From assembly GCA_963825765.1 (NCBI GenBank), contig CAWGUU010000004.1, positions 296,100 to 360,099 of the forward strand: DNA of 64,000 bases. The letters are read 5' to 3'. A program made the translations under genes and the position numbers. This DNA comes from CAWGUU01 sp963825765 (lineage in GTDB: Bacteria > Actinomycetota > Acidimicrobiia > Acidimicrobiales > AC-14). The first letter of the stretch is position 1. Every line of letters starts with the position of its first letter. A model generated the notes under the pieces. The model did not search any database. It was not told the DNA's origin and saw only the letters and a program-made list of their open reading frames with translations. This document shows positions 16,519 through 24,303 of the stretch, piece after piece.

Positions 16519-16953
16519 ATGAGCAGGAAGCCGTCGGCACTGGAGGAGGCCGTGGCGAGGGTCGGCGACCGCTGGACGCTGCTGCTCGTGGCCGCCCTGC
16601 TCGACGGGCCCCGCCGGTTCAACGACCTGGCCGACGACATGGGCGGCATCGCCCCCAACGTGCTGACCCAGCGGCTGCGGCACCTCACCCAGATCGGCGT
16701 GGTCGTCGCCACGCCGTACTCCCAGCGCCCGCCCCGGTTCGTCTACGAGCTGACCGCCTCCGGCCAGGAGCTGGCCGGCGTGCTCCGCCTGCTGTCGCAG
16801 TGGGGGTCCAGCCAGGGCCCTGGCGGGGCCGGCGGCGAGCCCCTGCGCCACCCCGCCTGCGGCACCCCGATGGAGGCCCGCTGGTACTGCCCAACCTGCG
16901 GCGTCGCCGTCGACGAGGAGGACGCCGCCGCCCACGACGTCCGCTACCTCTGA
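16519..16953 (+). CDS. HxlR-family winged-helix transcriptional regulator
   Basis: 144 residues. The HxlR wing-helix is clear: VGDRWTLLLVAALLDGPRRF, NDLADDMGGIAPNVLTQRL and FVYELTASGQELAGVLRLL. The N-terminal cysteine used for redox sensing in some relatives is absent. Instead the C-terminus has a Cys-rich knuckle, HPACGTPMEARWYCPTCG, likely a zinc ribbon that could sense metal or oxidation. ATG at 16519. The next gene, an F420-type oxidoreductase, follows after 15 bases, so the two probably form an operon; the divergent HtrA pair is a likely second target through the palindrome at 16451. Confidence 0.88.
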   Translation: MSRKPSALEEAVARVGDRWTLLLVAALLDGPRRFNDLADDMGGIAPNVLTQRLRHLTQIGVVVATPYSQRPPRFVYELTASGQELAGVLRLLSQWGSSQGPGGAGGEPLRHPACGTPMEARWYCPTCGVAVDEEDAAAHDVRYL

Positions 16954-16968
16954 CCGGCCGGACCTGCG

Positions 16969-17769
16969 GTGCGCTACGGCCTGACGCTCCCCATCTTCGA
17001 CGAGCTGGCCGACCCGGGCATCCTGGCCGACCTCGCCGTCGACGCCGAGGAGGCCGGGTGGGACGGCGTCTTCGTCTGGGACCACGTCCACTACAGGGCG
17101 CCCACCACCCGGGCAACGGACCCGTGGATCGCCCTGGCGGCGATGGCGGAACGCACCAGCCGCATCACCCTCGGCCCCATGGTGACGCCCCTGGCCCGCC
17201 GCCGCCCGCAGATCGTGGCGAGGCAGGTCGTCGCCCTCGACCACCTCTCCGGCGGACGGTTCGTCCTGGGTGCCGGCCTCGGCCTCGACAGCAGCGGCGG
17301 CGAGCTGTCCAAGTTCGGCGAGGAAACGGACGACCGGCGCCGGGCGGACGTGCTCGACGAGGCATTGGAGCTGGTCAGAGCCCTGACCTCGGGCGATCAC
17401 GTCGACCACCACGGCACCCACTTCACGGCGGAGGACGTCACGTTCCGACCGCCGCCGGTTCACCGCTCGATCCCGATCTGGGTCGCAGGGCGCTGGCCGA
17501 ACCGTCGCCCCCTCCGCCGAGCCGCCAGGTACGACGGCGTCTTCGTCATCGACCTCGAGCCGCCAGCGCTGGTCGAGGCGCTCCGCTACATCGAGCCGCT
17601 ACGCCAGACCACGACCCCCTACGACGTCGTCGTCCAGGTCGCGCCGGAGACGGATCCCCGACCGTGGGAGGACGCTGGCGCCACATGGTGGCTGGCCGCC
17701 TTCGACCCCTTCACCGTCACCCCGTCGTCGGTGCGTGGGGTGATCGACCGGCGACCACCCAGCCGCTAG
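16969..17769 (+). CDS. LLM-class (luciferase-like) oxidoreductase, probably F420-dependent
   Basis: 266 residues of the bacterial luciferase-like fold. GLTLPIFDELADPGILADLA at the start, EEAGWDGVFVWDHVHY, RITLGPMVTPLARRRP and LSGGRFVLGAGLG are hallmarks of the F420-dependent LLM group. These enzymes use reduced F420 or FMN to reduce or oxygenate small molecules. At 266 residues it is at the short end for the family but no domain is missing. Start GTG 16969, 15 bases downstream of the HxlR gene, suggesting joint regulation. The FrhB-like gene at 2871 also points to F420 use. Confidence 0.87.
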   Translation: MRYGLTLPIFDELADPGILADLAVDAEEAGWDGVFVWDHVHYRAPTTRATDPWIALAAMAERTSRITLGPMVTPLARRRPQIVARQVVALDHLSGGRFVLGAGLGLDSSGGELSKFGEETDDRRRADVLDEALELVRALTSGDHVDHHGTHFTAEDVTFRPPPVHRSIPIWVAGRWPNRRPLRRAARYDGVFVIDLEPPALVEALRYIEPLRQTTTPYDVVVQVAPETDPRPWEDAGATWWLAAFDPFTVTPSSVRGVIDRRPPSR

Positions 17770-17816
17770 AGCCTTCGACGGCGGGCGGAGCGGTTCGGCC
17801 CCATCCCAACGGGGAA

Positions 17817-17870
17817 GCCTCCAGGGACAGGACACCCGGCACGTCGAGCCGGGTCCACCCCTCTGGAGGC
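17817..17870 (+). promoter_or_regulatory. Nested hairpin in the leader of the small lipoprotein gene, masking its ribosome site
   Basis: GCCTCCAG (17817-17824) is complementary to CTGGAGGC (17863-17870), and the latter contains the GGAGG ribosome site of the gene starting at 17876. Inside lies a second stem, ACCCGGC / GCCGGGT (17834-17840 and 17848-17854) with loop ACGTCGA. Folding would hide the Shine-Dalgarno. Whether it is a switch, a thermosensor or simply a terminator of the upstream gene cannot be told. Confidence 0.6.
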
Positions 17871-17875
17871 ACACA

Positions 17876-18025
17876 GTGAAAAAGCTCATCGCCGCGCTCA
17901 TGGCCGGGTCGCTCCTCGTCATGGGGGTGGCGTGCGACGACAACTCGTCGGCCGACAAGATCGACGAGGACGACACCAACTTCGGCCCCGGGGACGGCAA
18001 GGACGAGGTCGGCCCCGGCCGCTAG
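17876..18025 (+). CDS. Small secreted lipoprotein, 49 residues
   Basis: GTG start with a textbook GGAGG six bases upstream. The protein begins VKKLIAALMAGSLLVMGVAC: two lysines, a hydrophobic stretch and a cysteine at 20 preceded by Gly-Val-Ala, i.e. a type II signal peptide with a slightly loose lipobox. The mature part is 29 residues, acidic and Gly/Asp-rich (DDNSSADKIDEDD then NFGPGDGKDEVGPGR). No family recognised. It is too short for standard gene calling but signal, ribosome site and terminator all agree that it is real. Its leader hairpin may control translation. Confidence 0.75.
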   Translation: MKKLIAALMAGSLLVMGVACDDNSSADKIDEDDTNFGPGDGKDEVGPGR

Positions 18026-18045
18026 GGCCTAGGGCAGGCGCGGAA

Positions 18046-18069
18046 ATGCCCGCCGGTGAAGGCGGGCAT
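18046..18069. terminator. Hairpin between the lipoprotein gene and lon
   Basis: ATGCCCGCC, loop GGTGAA, GGCGGGCAT: perfect 9-bp stem between the plus-strand lipoprotein stop (18025) and the minus-strand lon stop (18096). No T-run on either strand. Likely serves both convergent genes. Confidence 0.72.
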
Positions 18070-18095
18070 CTCGCAGTCCGAGAACCGGTGTGCGA

Positions 18096-20462
18096 CTAAG
18101 CGGCGGCGTTGTTCTCGGAGATCGGGTTCTCGGAAACCACCGGGACCGGCTCGAGGGCCAGCTCCAGCACCTTGGTGACGTCGTCGACCAGGTGGAAGGT
18201 CATCGCCTTCCGCACCGCCTCCGGCACGTCGTCGAGGTCGTGCTCGTTGCGCAGGGGCAGGATGACCTCCTTGAGGCCCGCCCGGCTGGCAGCCAGCACC
18301 TTCTGCTTGACCCCACCGATGGGCAGGACCCGGCCCTGCAGGGTGACCTCGCCGGTCATCCCCACGCTCGACCGCAGCGGCCGGCCCGTCATCAGGCTGG
18401 CGAGGGCGGAGACCATGGTGATGCCGGCCGACGGGCCGTCCTTGGGGATGGCGCCGGCGGGGACGTGCAGGTGGACGCGACCGGCCACCTCCACACCCAG
18501 CTCCTCGGCGTGCGACCGCACGTACGACAGCGCGATCTGGGCCGACTCCTTCATGACGTCGCCCAGCTGGCCGGTGATGGTCAGCGCCGCCCCTTCCTGG
18601 CCCTCGCCGCTCGGCAACCGCGACGCCTCGATGAAGAGCACGTCGCCGCCCATGCCGGTGACAGCCAGCCCGGTGGCCACACCCGGCACCGCGGTGCGGT
18701 CGGCCGCCTCGAAGAAGAACTTCTGGCGGCCCAGGTAGGTCCGCACGTCGCCCTCGTCGATGACGATCGGCGCCACCAGCTCGCCCGACGCCAGCTTGGT
18801 CGCAACCTTGCGCAGGGTCTTGCCGAGCTCCCGCTCCAGGTTCCGGACGCCGGCTTCCCGGGTGTAGCCGCTCACGATCGACCGCAGCGCGTCGCCCGTC
18901 ACCGTCACCTCGTCGGCAGACAGCCCGTTGCGCTCCACCTGGCGCGCCAGCAGGTGGTCGACCGCGATGGTGACCTTCTCGTCCTCGGTGTAGCCGTCGA
19001 GGGGGATGATCTCCATCCGGTCGAGCAGCGGGCCCGGGATCGTGTCGGCCACGTTGGCGGTGGCGATGAACAGCACCTCGGACAGGTCGAGGTCGACCTC
19101 GAGGTAGTGGTCACGGAAGGTGTGGTTCTGGGCCGGGTCGAGCACCTCGAGCAGCGCCGACGACGGGTCGCCCCGCCAGTCGCTGCCCAGCTTGTCGACC
19201 TCGTCGAGCAGGAAGACCGGGTTCATGGTGCCCGCTTCCTTCAGGGCGCGGACGATCCGGCCGGGCATGGCGCCGACGTAGGTACGCCGGTGGCCACGGA
19301 TCTCGGCCTCGTCGCGCACGCCGCCCAGCGACACCCGCACGAACTCGCGGCCCAGGGCGCGGGCCACCGACTCGCCCAGCGACGTCTTGCCCACGCCGGG
19401 AGGACCGACCAGGGCGATGATGGCGCCCGAGCCCCTGCCCACCGATGCCGGCAGGCCACGGTCGGCGCGCAGCTTGCGGACGGCCAGGTACTCCACGATC
19501 CGGCTCTTCACGTCGTCGAGGCCGGTGTGGTCGGCGTCGAGGATCGCACGGGCGTCGGTGACGTCGAGGTTGTCGTCGGACCGCTTGCCCCACGGCACCT
19601 CGGTGACGGTGTCCAGCCAGGTGCGGATCCACCCGTGCTCGGGGCTCTGCTCGTTGGTGCGCTCGAAGCGGTCGAGCTCGCGCTCGACGGCCTCACGGAC
19701 CTTGTCCGGCATGGTCGACTCGGCCACCTTGGACCGGTACTCGTCGACCACGCTCTCGCCGTCGGTGCCCTCGCCCAGCTCCTTGCGGATGGCGGCCAGC
19801 TGCTGGCGCAGCAGGAACTCCCGCTGGGTCTTCTCCATGCCCTCGTTGACGTCGTTCTGAATCCGCTGCTTGATGGACTGGTCGGCGAGGACGTCCCGCA
19901 TCATGCCCAGCGCCTTCTCGATCCGGGCCTCGACGTCGATGGTCTCGAGGATCTCGATCTTCTGCTCGACGCTCAGCTCGGGGGCGTAGCCGGCGGTGTC
20001 GGCCATGGCCCCGGGTTCGGTGATCTCGCGCAGTGCCTCGGACAGGCGGGGAACGCCGCGGTTCTCGAAGATCGTCTCCACGACGGCCCTGTACTCCTTG
20101 GCCAGGACACGGGCGCGCTCGGTGCTGGCGCCGGCCGGGATGGGCTCGACCTGCACCTGCAGCGCCTTGCCACTTCCCACAGCTGCGCCTGACACCTTGG
20201 CCCGACCGATGCCGCGCAGGATCAGGCCCCGCACGCCGTTGGGCAGGTCGGCGGAGTTCTCGATCTTGGCGATGGTGCCCACATCCGCATAGCGCGACTC
20301 GACTCGCGGCAGGAGGAGCAGCCGGCCGTCCCCCGCCTCGGCGGCGGCGACGGCAACGCGGGACTCCTCGTCGTCCACCTGCATGGTGACGACCATCCCG
20401 GGAAGGACGACGCCACCCGACAGGGGGTACAGCGGGAGGATGGTTGTGTTGGTCTCGGCCAT
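18096..20462 (-). CDS. lon: ATP-dependent protease Lon
   Basis: 788 residues, complete LonA. N-terminal LON domain (about 1-200; LPLYPLSGGVVLPGMVV), AAA+ module with Walker A GPPGVGKTSLGES and Walker B VFLLDEVDK, and the C-terminal protease domain with the catalytic serine in KDGPSAGITMVSAL and lysine in GGVKQKVLAA. Lon degrades damaged and regulatory proteins in the cytosol. ATG 20462 was chosen because GAGG lies five bases upstream; a GTG six bases earlier would overlap it. An inverted repeat just upstream (20478-20493) may be its operator. The gene stands alone on the minus strand. Confidence 0.97.
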   Translation of the reverse strand: MAETNTTILPLYPLSGGVVLPGMVVTMQVDDEESRVAVAAAEAGDGRLLLLPRVESRYADVGTIAKIENSADLPNGVRGLILRGIGRAKVSGAAVGSGKALQVQVEPIPAGASTERARVLAKEYRAVVETIFENRGVPRLSEALREITEPGAMADTAGYAPELSVEQKIEILETIDVEARIEKALGMMRDVLADQSIKQRIQNDVNEGMEKTQREFLLRQQLAAIRKELGEGTDGESVVDEYRSKVAESTMPDKVREAVERELDRFERTNEQSPEHGWIRTWLDTVTEVPWGKRSDDNLDVTDARAILDADHTGLDDVKSRIVEYLAVRKLRADRGLPASVGRGSGAIIALVGPPGVGKTSLGESVARALGREFVRVSLGGVRDEAEIRGHRRTYVGAMPGRIVRALKEAGTMNPVFLLDEVDKLGSDWRGDPSSALLEVLDPAQNHTFRDHYLEVDLDLSEVLFIATANVADTIPGPLLDRMEIIPLDGYTEDEKVTIAVDHLLARQVERNGLSADEVTVTGDALRSIVSGYTREAGVRNLERELGKTLRKVATKLASGELVAPIVIDEGDVRTYLGRQKFFFEAADRTAVPGVATGLAVTGMGGDVLFIEASRLPSGEGQEGAALTITGQLGDVMKESAQIALSYVRSHAEELGVEVAGRVHLHVPAGAIPKDGPSAGITMVSALASLMTGRPLRSSVGMTGEVTLQGRVLPIGGVKQKVLAASRAGLKEVILPLRNEHDLDDVPEAVRKAMTFHLVDDVTKVLELALEPVPVVSENPISENNAAA

Positions 20463-20477
20463 GGGCACCTCGATTTA

Positions 20478-20493
20478 GAAACGTTCGAGTTTC
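20478..20493. promoter_or_regulatory. Inverted repeat in front of lon
   Basis: GAAAC, six bases, GTTTC, 15 bases upstream of the lon start codon. Symmetry and position fit a repressor or stress-regulator site; it does not match the HspR (HAIR) or LexA consensus. Flanking bases extend the symmetry imperfectly. Confidence 0.45.
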
Positions 20494-20917
20494 AGAACCC
20501 CGCCAGGTGCAGGTCGATTCCCCGCCGACCTCGCCGGCGAGAAAAGTCCGAAATCCCCAGGTTGCACCCCTTCCGTTCCACAAGCCGCCCGACGCATACT
20601 GTCCTTCGTCCGGAGCCGATCCCCCGGGAGGACTGCTAAGTCGGAGGCGCAAGCCGAAGGCCGAACAGGGACCTGGGGGAGGAAGCGAAGGACGAGGCGA
20701 GTCGTTCGCCCACTCGGTCTCAGGACTGGGCAGGCGACGAGGAGCCGGCGAGTGCGGTCCCGAGGAGCATGAGGGGTTTCGGCCCGGAGCGCTACTCGGG
20801 GCCGTTTCGCGCCCGTGCCCATTTCCGAACAGGGCCGTGTTCCGAACAGGCCTGTAACGCCCGTCGCGCCGCAAGGACGGTAGAGAGCCGGTTCACGAGC
20901 GTGGAGGGGACGAACGC
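20494..20917. other. Long non-coding gap between lon and the flavodoxin-like gene
   Basis: About 420 bases with no supported gene. The sequence is purine-rich on the plus strand and holds three copies of CCGAACAGG (20661-20669, 20825-20833, 20842-20850); the last two sit 17 bases apart inside TTCCGAACAGG direct repeats, 70-95 bases before the next start codon. Several GC stems are possible. A structured leader RNA or a tandem operator is plausible, but no known riboswitch signature was recognised. Confidence 0.4.
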
Positions 20918-21664
20918 GTGGAGCTCACCGAGAAGCAGGAAGCTCTCTGTAACCAGACGACCTGGGATTTCTCCGACCTGAAGGCCCTGTTCATCAACTG
21001 CACCCTGAAACGCTCACCCGAGCTGTCCCACACCCAGGGCCTGGCCGACATCTCCATGGAGATCATGCGACGGCAGGGCGTGCAGGTCGACCTGGTCAGA
21101 GCTGCCGATCACGAGATCCCTGCCGGCGTCTACCCGGACATGACCGAGCAGGGCTTCGACCGCGACGACTGGCCGGCGATCTTCGAGCAGGTGGAGGCGG
21201 CCAACATCCTGGTCCTGTGCACGTCGATCTGGCTGGGGGAGAAGTCCTCGGTGTGCACCAAGGTCGTCGAGCGCCTGTACGGCAACTCCCACCTGCTGAA
21301 CGACCAGGGCCAGTACCGGTACTACGGCAGGGTCGGCGGCTGTCTCATCACGGGGAACGAGGACGGCGTCAAGCACTGCGCGATGAACATCCTCTACTCG
21401 CTGCAGCACCTGGGCTACGTCATCCCGCCACAGGCCGACGCGGGCTGGATCGGCGAGGCGGGGCCGGGGCCCTCCTACCTCGATCCGGGCTCAGGCGGCC
21501 CGGAGAACGACTTCACCAACCGCAACACCACGTTCATGACGTGGAACCTGCTCCACCTGGGTCGGATGCTGAAGGACGCAGGTGGCATCCCGGTCCACGG
21601 CAACCAGCGGTCCGAATGGGACGCAGGCTGCCGGTTCGACTTCCCCAACCCCGAGCACCGCTGA
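20918..21664 (+). CDS. Flavodoxin-fold NAD(P)H-dependent oxidoreductase
   Basis: 248 residues. LKALFINCTLKRSPELSHTQ is the FMN phosphate-binding loop of the FMN-reductase / flavodoxin-like fold, and ANILVLCTSIWLGEKSS followed by GGCLITGNEDGVKHCAMNIL covers the isoalloxazine-binding strands. Likely an FMN-dependent NAD(P)H:quinone or general oxidoreductase in the cytosol. GTG start at 20918 with GGAGGGG nine bases upstream. Preceded by a 420-base non-coding leader and followed by a perfect 11-bp terminator hairpin. Functions alone in its transcript. Confidence 0.85.
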   Translation: MELTEKQEALCNQTTWDFSDLKALFINCTLKRSPELSHTQGLADISMEIMRRQGVQVDLVRAADHEIPAGVYPDMTEQGFDRDDWPAIFEQVEAANILVLCTSIWLGEKSSVCTKVVERLYGNSHLLNDQGQYRYYGRVGGCLITGNEDGVKHCAMNILYSLQHLGYVIPPQADAGWIGEAGPGPSYLDPGSGGPENDFTNRNTTFMTWNLLHLGRMLKDAGGIPVHGNQRSEWDAGCRFDFPNPEHR

Positions 21665-21677
21665 GAGCTCGGTGCTC

Positions 21678-21706
21678 GGCGGGGCCGGATCGACGCCGGC
21701 CCCGCC
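21678..21706. terminator. Perfect hairpin terminator between convergent genes
   Basis: GGCGGGGCCGG, loop ATCGACG, CCGGCCCCGCC: an 11-bp perfect GC stem, 14 bases after the flavodoxin-like stop and 15 bases before the stop of the minus-strand small acidic gene. No T-run. Probably bidirectional. Confidence 0.78.
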
Positions 21707-21720
21707 CTAGAACCGTTGGC

Positions 21721-21861
21721 TCAGCTGTCGGCGTTGTCGGGGTCCATGACGTCGCCCTCGACCTGGCCGTACGGACGGTCGGCGCCCTTGCGACCCTCTT
21801 CGTTGTCGCCGCCCTGGTCCTCGCCCCTCGGGGTGCCTGGGGTGTGCGATACGTCAGACAT
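21721..21861 (-). CDS. Small acidic protein, 46 residues, unknown
   Basis: ATG at 21861 with AGGAG six bases upstream on the minus strand. The protein is short, very hydrophilic and Asp/Glu/Gly-rich: MSDVSHTPGTPRGEDQGGDN then EEGRKGADRPYGQVEGDVMD, ending DPDNADS. No membrane segment, signal or known domain. Probably disordered. The strong ribosome site, normal GC-biased third positions and its own terminator argue that it is a real gene missed by length cut-offs. Function cannot be guessed. Confidence 0.65.
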   Translation of the reverse strand: MSDVSHTPGTPRGEDQGGDNEEGRKGADRPYGQVEGDVMDPDNADS

Positions 21862-22010
21862 GCTCGCTCCTCTGGTCGTTGTCAGTGACCCTCCACTACC
21901 CGGAAACGCCGACGGGCAACCGGGCCGTGGCGCGACGCTGCCGGCTAGGTTCGAATGGGTGGTCTACGAACTGGGGCGACTCGACCGCTCCCGGTGCCGG
22001 TACGCCGCCC

Positions 22011-22060
22011 CGGTTCGCCGATGACCCCCGGTTCGCCGATGGCCCCGGTTCATTGATGGA
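22011..22060 (+). repeat. Three-copy imperfect tandem repeat over a start codon
   Basis: CGGTTCGCCGATGACCCC, CGGTTCGCCGATGGCCC and CGGTTCATTGATGGAC: two 18/17-base units and a diverged third that contains the ATG of the next gene. Each unit carries an ATG-like GATG, so ribosome site selection could be affected; may be a replication slippage product. Confidence 0.5.
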
Positions 22061-22541
22061 CTCGGCCAGGCGGACCTACACGGCCACCGTCGTCGCCCAT
22101 GGTCGAGGCGGCGTCTTCGTGCCCGTCCCCTTCGACCCTGACGACGTCTGGGGGCCAAAGCCGGCGCATCGCATCACCGGCACCGTCAACGGGATGGGCG
22201 TCCGAGGTGTCGTCGAATCGCTCGACGCCGGCCGAGGGTTCGTGCTGGGACCGGCCTGGCGGCGCGGCTGCGGTGTCGGTGTCGGTGCCGGCGCCGAGGT
22301 CACCGTCGTCCTCGAGGCCGAGGGCCCCCAGCGCGCCGACCTGGCGCCCGACGTCGCCGTCGCGCTCGAGGCCGAACCGGCGGCGGGCGAGTTCTTCGAC
22401 GCCTTGGCCCAGTTCTACCGCAAGGCCTACCTGCGCTGGATCGACGGCACCAAGCGGCGGCCGGAGCTGCGGCAGGCTCGGATCGCCGAGACGGTCGAGC
22501 TGCTGAAGGCGGGACGGAAGGAACGACCACCGCCACGTTGA
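22056..22541 (+). CDS. DUF1905 plus YdeI/OmpD-associated (OmdA) protein
   Basis: 161 residues. The N-terminal half (YTATVVAHGRGGVFVPVPFD through VRGVVESLDAGRGFVLGPAW) is the DUF1905 small beta-barrel; the C-terminal third (EFFDALAQFYRKAYLRWIDG then KRRPELRQARIAETVELL) is the OmdA/YdeI helical motif with the typical TKRRPELRQARI core. The combination is common in Actinomycetota; OmdA homologues have been linked to stress or bacteriocin protection, but a mechanism is not known. ATG 22056 lies in the third copy of an upstream tandem repeat. Converges on the ECF42 gene and ends before a strong hairpin. Confidence 0.82.
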   Translation: MDSARRTYTATVVAHGRGGVFVPVPFDPDDVWGPKPAHRITGTVNGMGVRGVVESLDAGRGFVLGPAWRRGCGVGVGAGAEVTVVLEAEGPQRADLAPDVAVALEAEPAAGEFFDALAQFYRKAYLRWIDGTKRRPELRQARIAETVELLKAGRKERPPPR

Positions 22542-22569
22542 CCGCTAGTGGCCTGACGCTCTATCCAGC

Positions 22570-22618
22570 GAACTGGTGACGCGGGACCGCGCCAGGAGCG
22601 GTCCTGTGTCACCAGTTC
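22570..22618. terminator. Large hairpin at the end of convergent genes
   Basis: GAACTGGTGACGCGGGACC and GGTCCTGTGTCACCAGTTC pair along 19 positions with three mismatches, loop GCGCCAGGAGC. It overlaps the stop codon of the minus-strand sigma factor gene and follows the plus-strand OmdA gene by 28 bases. Likely bidirectional terminator. Confidence 0.75.
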
Positions 22619-23885
22619 AGGGCTCGGGCCGTACCTCGTGGAGCCGCCTGGTGAGGTAGCGGTGCTCGGCCGCCGTGGCGGTCATGGCCAGCGCTTCCCG
22701 GTACGCGGCGGCCGCCTCGGAACGACGGTCGAGGCGGCGCAGCAGGTCGGCCCGTGTCGCCGGCAGCAGGTGGTAGCCGGCCAGCGCGCCGGACGCCTCC
22801 AGCCGCTCGACCAGCGCCAAGCCCACCGCCGGACCGTCGGCCATCGCCACCGCCACGGCCCGGTTGAGCTCCACCACCGGCGAGGGCGCCACCCGAGCCA
22901 GCTGGCGGTACAGAGCCGCGATCTCCATCCAGTCGGTGGCGGCGGACGTCGGCGCCAGGGCGTGGCAGGCGGCGATGGCGGCCTGGATCTGGTACGGCCC
23001 GGGCTCGCCTCGGCGGAGCGCGCCCTGGAGGATGGCGTCGCCCTCCTCGATGGCGGCCCGGTCCCATCGGGATCGGTCCTGCTCGTCGAGCGGCACCAGC
23101 TCGCCGTCGCGGTCGACCCGCGTCGCGCGGCGGGCGTCGTGCAGGACCATGAGCGCCAGGAGCCCCAGCGCCTCGGGTTCGTCGGGCATCAGCCCGGCGA
23201 GGGTGCGGGCCAGGCGGATGGCCTCGTCGCACAGTCCGGACCGCACCAGGTCGGCACCGGCGGTGGCCGAGTAGCCCTCGTTGAACAGCAGGTAGAGGAC
23301 GGCGAGCACCGCCGCGGTCCTCTCGGGCAGCAGGTGCGCGGGCGGGACGCGATAGGGGATCCCGGCGTTGCGGATCTTCCGCTTGGCTCGAACCAGGCGC
23401 TGCGCCATCGTCGCCTCCGGCACCAGGAACGACCGGGCGATCTCGGCGGTGGTGAGGCCCACGAGCGTCCGCAGGGTCAGTGCCACCCGGGCGTCGAGGG
23501 CTAGCGCAGGATGGCAGCAGGTGAAGATCAGCCGCAGACGGTCGTCCACGATGCCGCTTTCATTTGGTCCGCTGTCGTCCCCGTCGGCCGGCTCGGGCGG
23601 CGAGGACGTCACGACGAGGTCTGGGAGCTTGGCGGCGCCGACCGCGGCGTGGCGCATGCGGTCCACGGCGCGGTGGCGGGCAGTGGTGGTGAGCCATGCA
23701 CCGGGGTTGCGCGGGACGCCGTCGCCGGGCCACCGTTCCAGGGCCCGGGCGAAGGCGTCCTGCGCGCACTCCTCGGCGAGGTCCCAGTCGCCCGTCGTCC
23801 GGATGAGGGTGGCGACGACACGGCTCCACTCCTCACGGAACGCCCGGGCGACAGCGACCTCGACCCCGTCCATGACACCGTCCAC
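22617..23885 (-). CDS. ECF42-group RNA polymerase sigma factor with C-terminal TPR-like extension
   Basis: 422 residues. The first 190 carry sigma region 2 (EECAQDAFARALERWPGDG, NPGAWLTTTARHRAVDRMR) and region 4 (ALDARVALTLRTLVGLTTAE, IARSFLVPEATMAQRLVRAK). The remaining 230 residues form the TPR-like domain characteristic of ECF42 (NEGYSATAGADLVRSGLCDE; LLALMVLHDARRATRVDRDG), which in studied members is needed for activity. There is no membrane anti-sigma gene; the partner is the DGPF (YCII-like) protein encoded just upstream. GTG 23885 directly follows that gene's TAA; an ATG at 23873 is the alternative. The promoter at 24266-24291 fits the ECF42 consensus, so the operon is likely autoregulated. 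Confidence 0.9.
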   Translation of the reverse strand: MDGVMDGVEVAVARAFREEWSRVVATLIRTTGDWDLAEECAQDAFARALERWPGDGVPRNPGAWLTTTARHRAVDRMRHAAVGAAKLPDLVVTSSPPEPADGDDSGPNESGIVDDRLRLIFTCCHPALALDARVALTLRTLVGLTTAEIARSFLVPEATMAQRLVRAKRKIRNAGIPYRVPPAHLLPERTAAVLAVLYLLFNEGYSATAGADLVRSGLCDEAIRLARTLAGLMPDEPEALGLLALMVLHDARRATRVDRDGELVPLDEQDRSRWDRAAIEEGDAILQGALRRGEPGPYQIQAAIAACHALAPTSAATDWMEIAALYRQLARVAPSPVVELNRAVAVAMADGPAVGLALVERLEASGALAGYHLLPATRADLLRRLDRRSEAAAAYREALAMTATAAEHRYLTRRLHEVRPEP

Positions 23886-24233
23886 TTACATGTCCCAGAT
23901 GGGCCGGATCTCGATCGTGCCCTGGCGGGCGGCGGGAACCTTGGACGCCACCTCGATCGCCTCGTCGAGGTCGGCGCAGTCGATGACGTAGTAGCCGCCC
24001 ATCTGCTCCTTGGTCTCGGCGAAGGGGCCGTCGGCGGTCAGGACCTCGCCGTTGCGGACCTGGACAGTGGTGGCGTCGGTGGTCGGCCGCAGGCGGTTGC
24101 CGTCGCCAAGGACGCCGCGAGCGCCCATCTCGGCGGCGAAGGCCGCGTACGCATCCCTCGACGCATCCAACTCTTCGGGGCTCAGGGCCTGCATCGCGCT
24201 CTCGTCGGTGCAGATCAGCAGCAGGTATCGCAT
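23886..24233 (-). CDS. DGPF / YCII-related protein, ECF42 partner
   Basis: 115 residues, the standard length. MRYLLLICTDESAMQALSPE opens the alpha/beta YCII fold and LTADGPFAETKEQMGGYYVI holds the DGPF motif that names the family. These proteins are found next to ECF42 sigma factors; some are thought to feed into sigma control, but their chemistry is unproven. ATG at 24233 with a perfect AGGAGG five bases upstream. First gene of the operon; the sigma gene starts at the base after its stop codon. Confidence 0.92.
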   Translation of the reverse strand: MRYLLLICTDESAMQALSPEELDASRDAYAAFAAEMGARGVLGDGNRLRPTTDATTVQVRNGEVLTADGPFAETKEQMGGYYVIDCADLDEAIEVASKVPAARQGTIEIRPIWDM

Positions 24234-24265
24234 CGGTTCCTCCTGTGGGGTGTTCGTGTCCTGAC

Positions 24266-24291
24266 GACGTTCGAGGGACGCCAGATCGACA
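24266..24291 (-). promoter_or_regulatory. ECF42-type promoter
   Basis: On the minus strand TGTCGA (24291-24286), a 16-base spacer, then CGTC (24269-24266), 33 bases before the DGPF start codon. TGTCGA / CG(A,T)C is the promoter pattern reported for ECF42 sigma factors, so this is the expected autoregulated promoter. Confidence 0.78.
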
Positions 24292-24303
24292 CCTTCGCCA
24301 ATG

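Noticed and set aside
18090..20192. 700-codon plus-strand frame opposite lon
   Set aside because: Mirror of lon; no domain pattern and no ribosome site; lon itself is unmistakable.
20560..20900. Known riboswitch or RNase P RNA in the lon/flavodoxin gap
   Set aside because: None of the signature segments of TPP, cobalamin, SAM, glycine, c-di-AMP or M1 RNA could be matched by eye.
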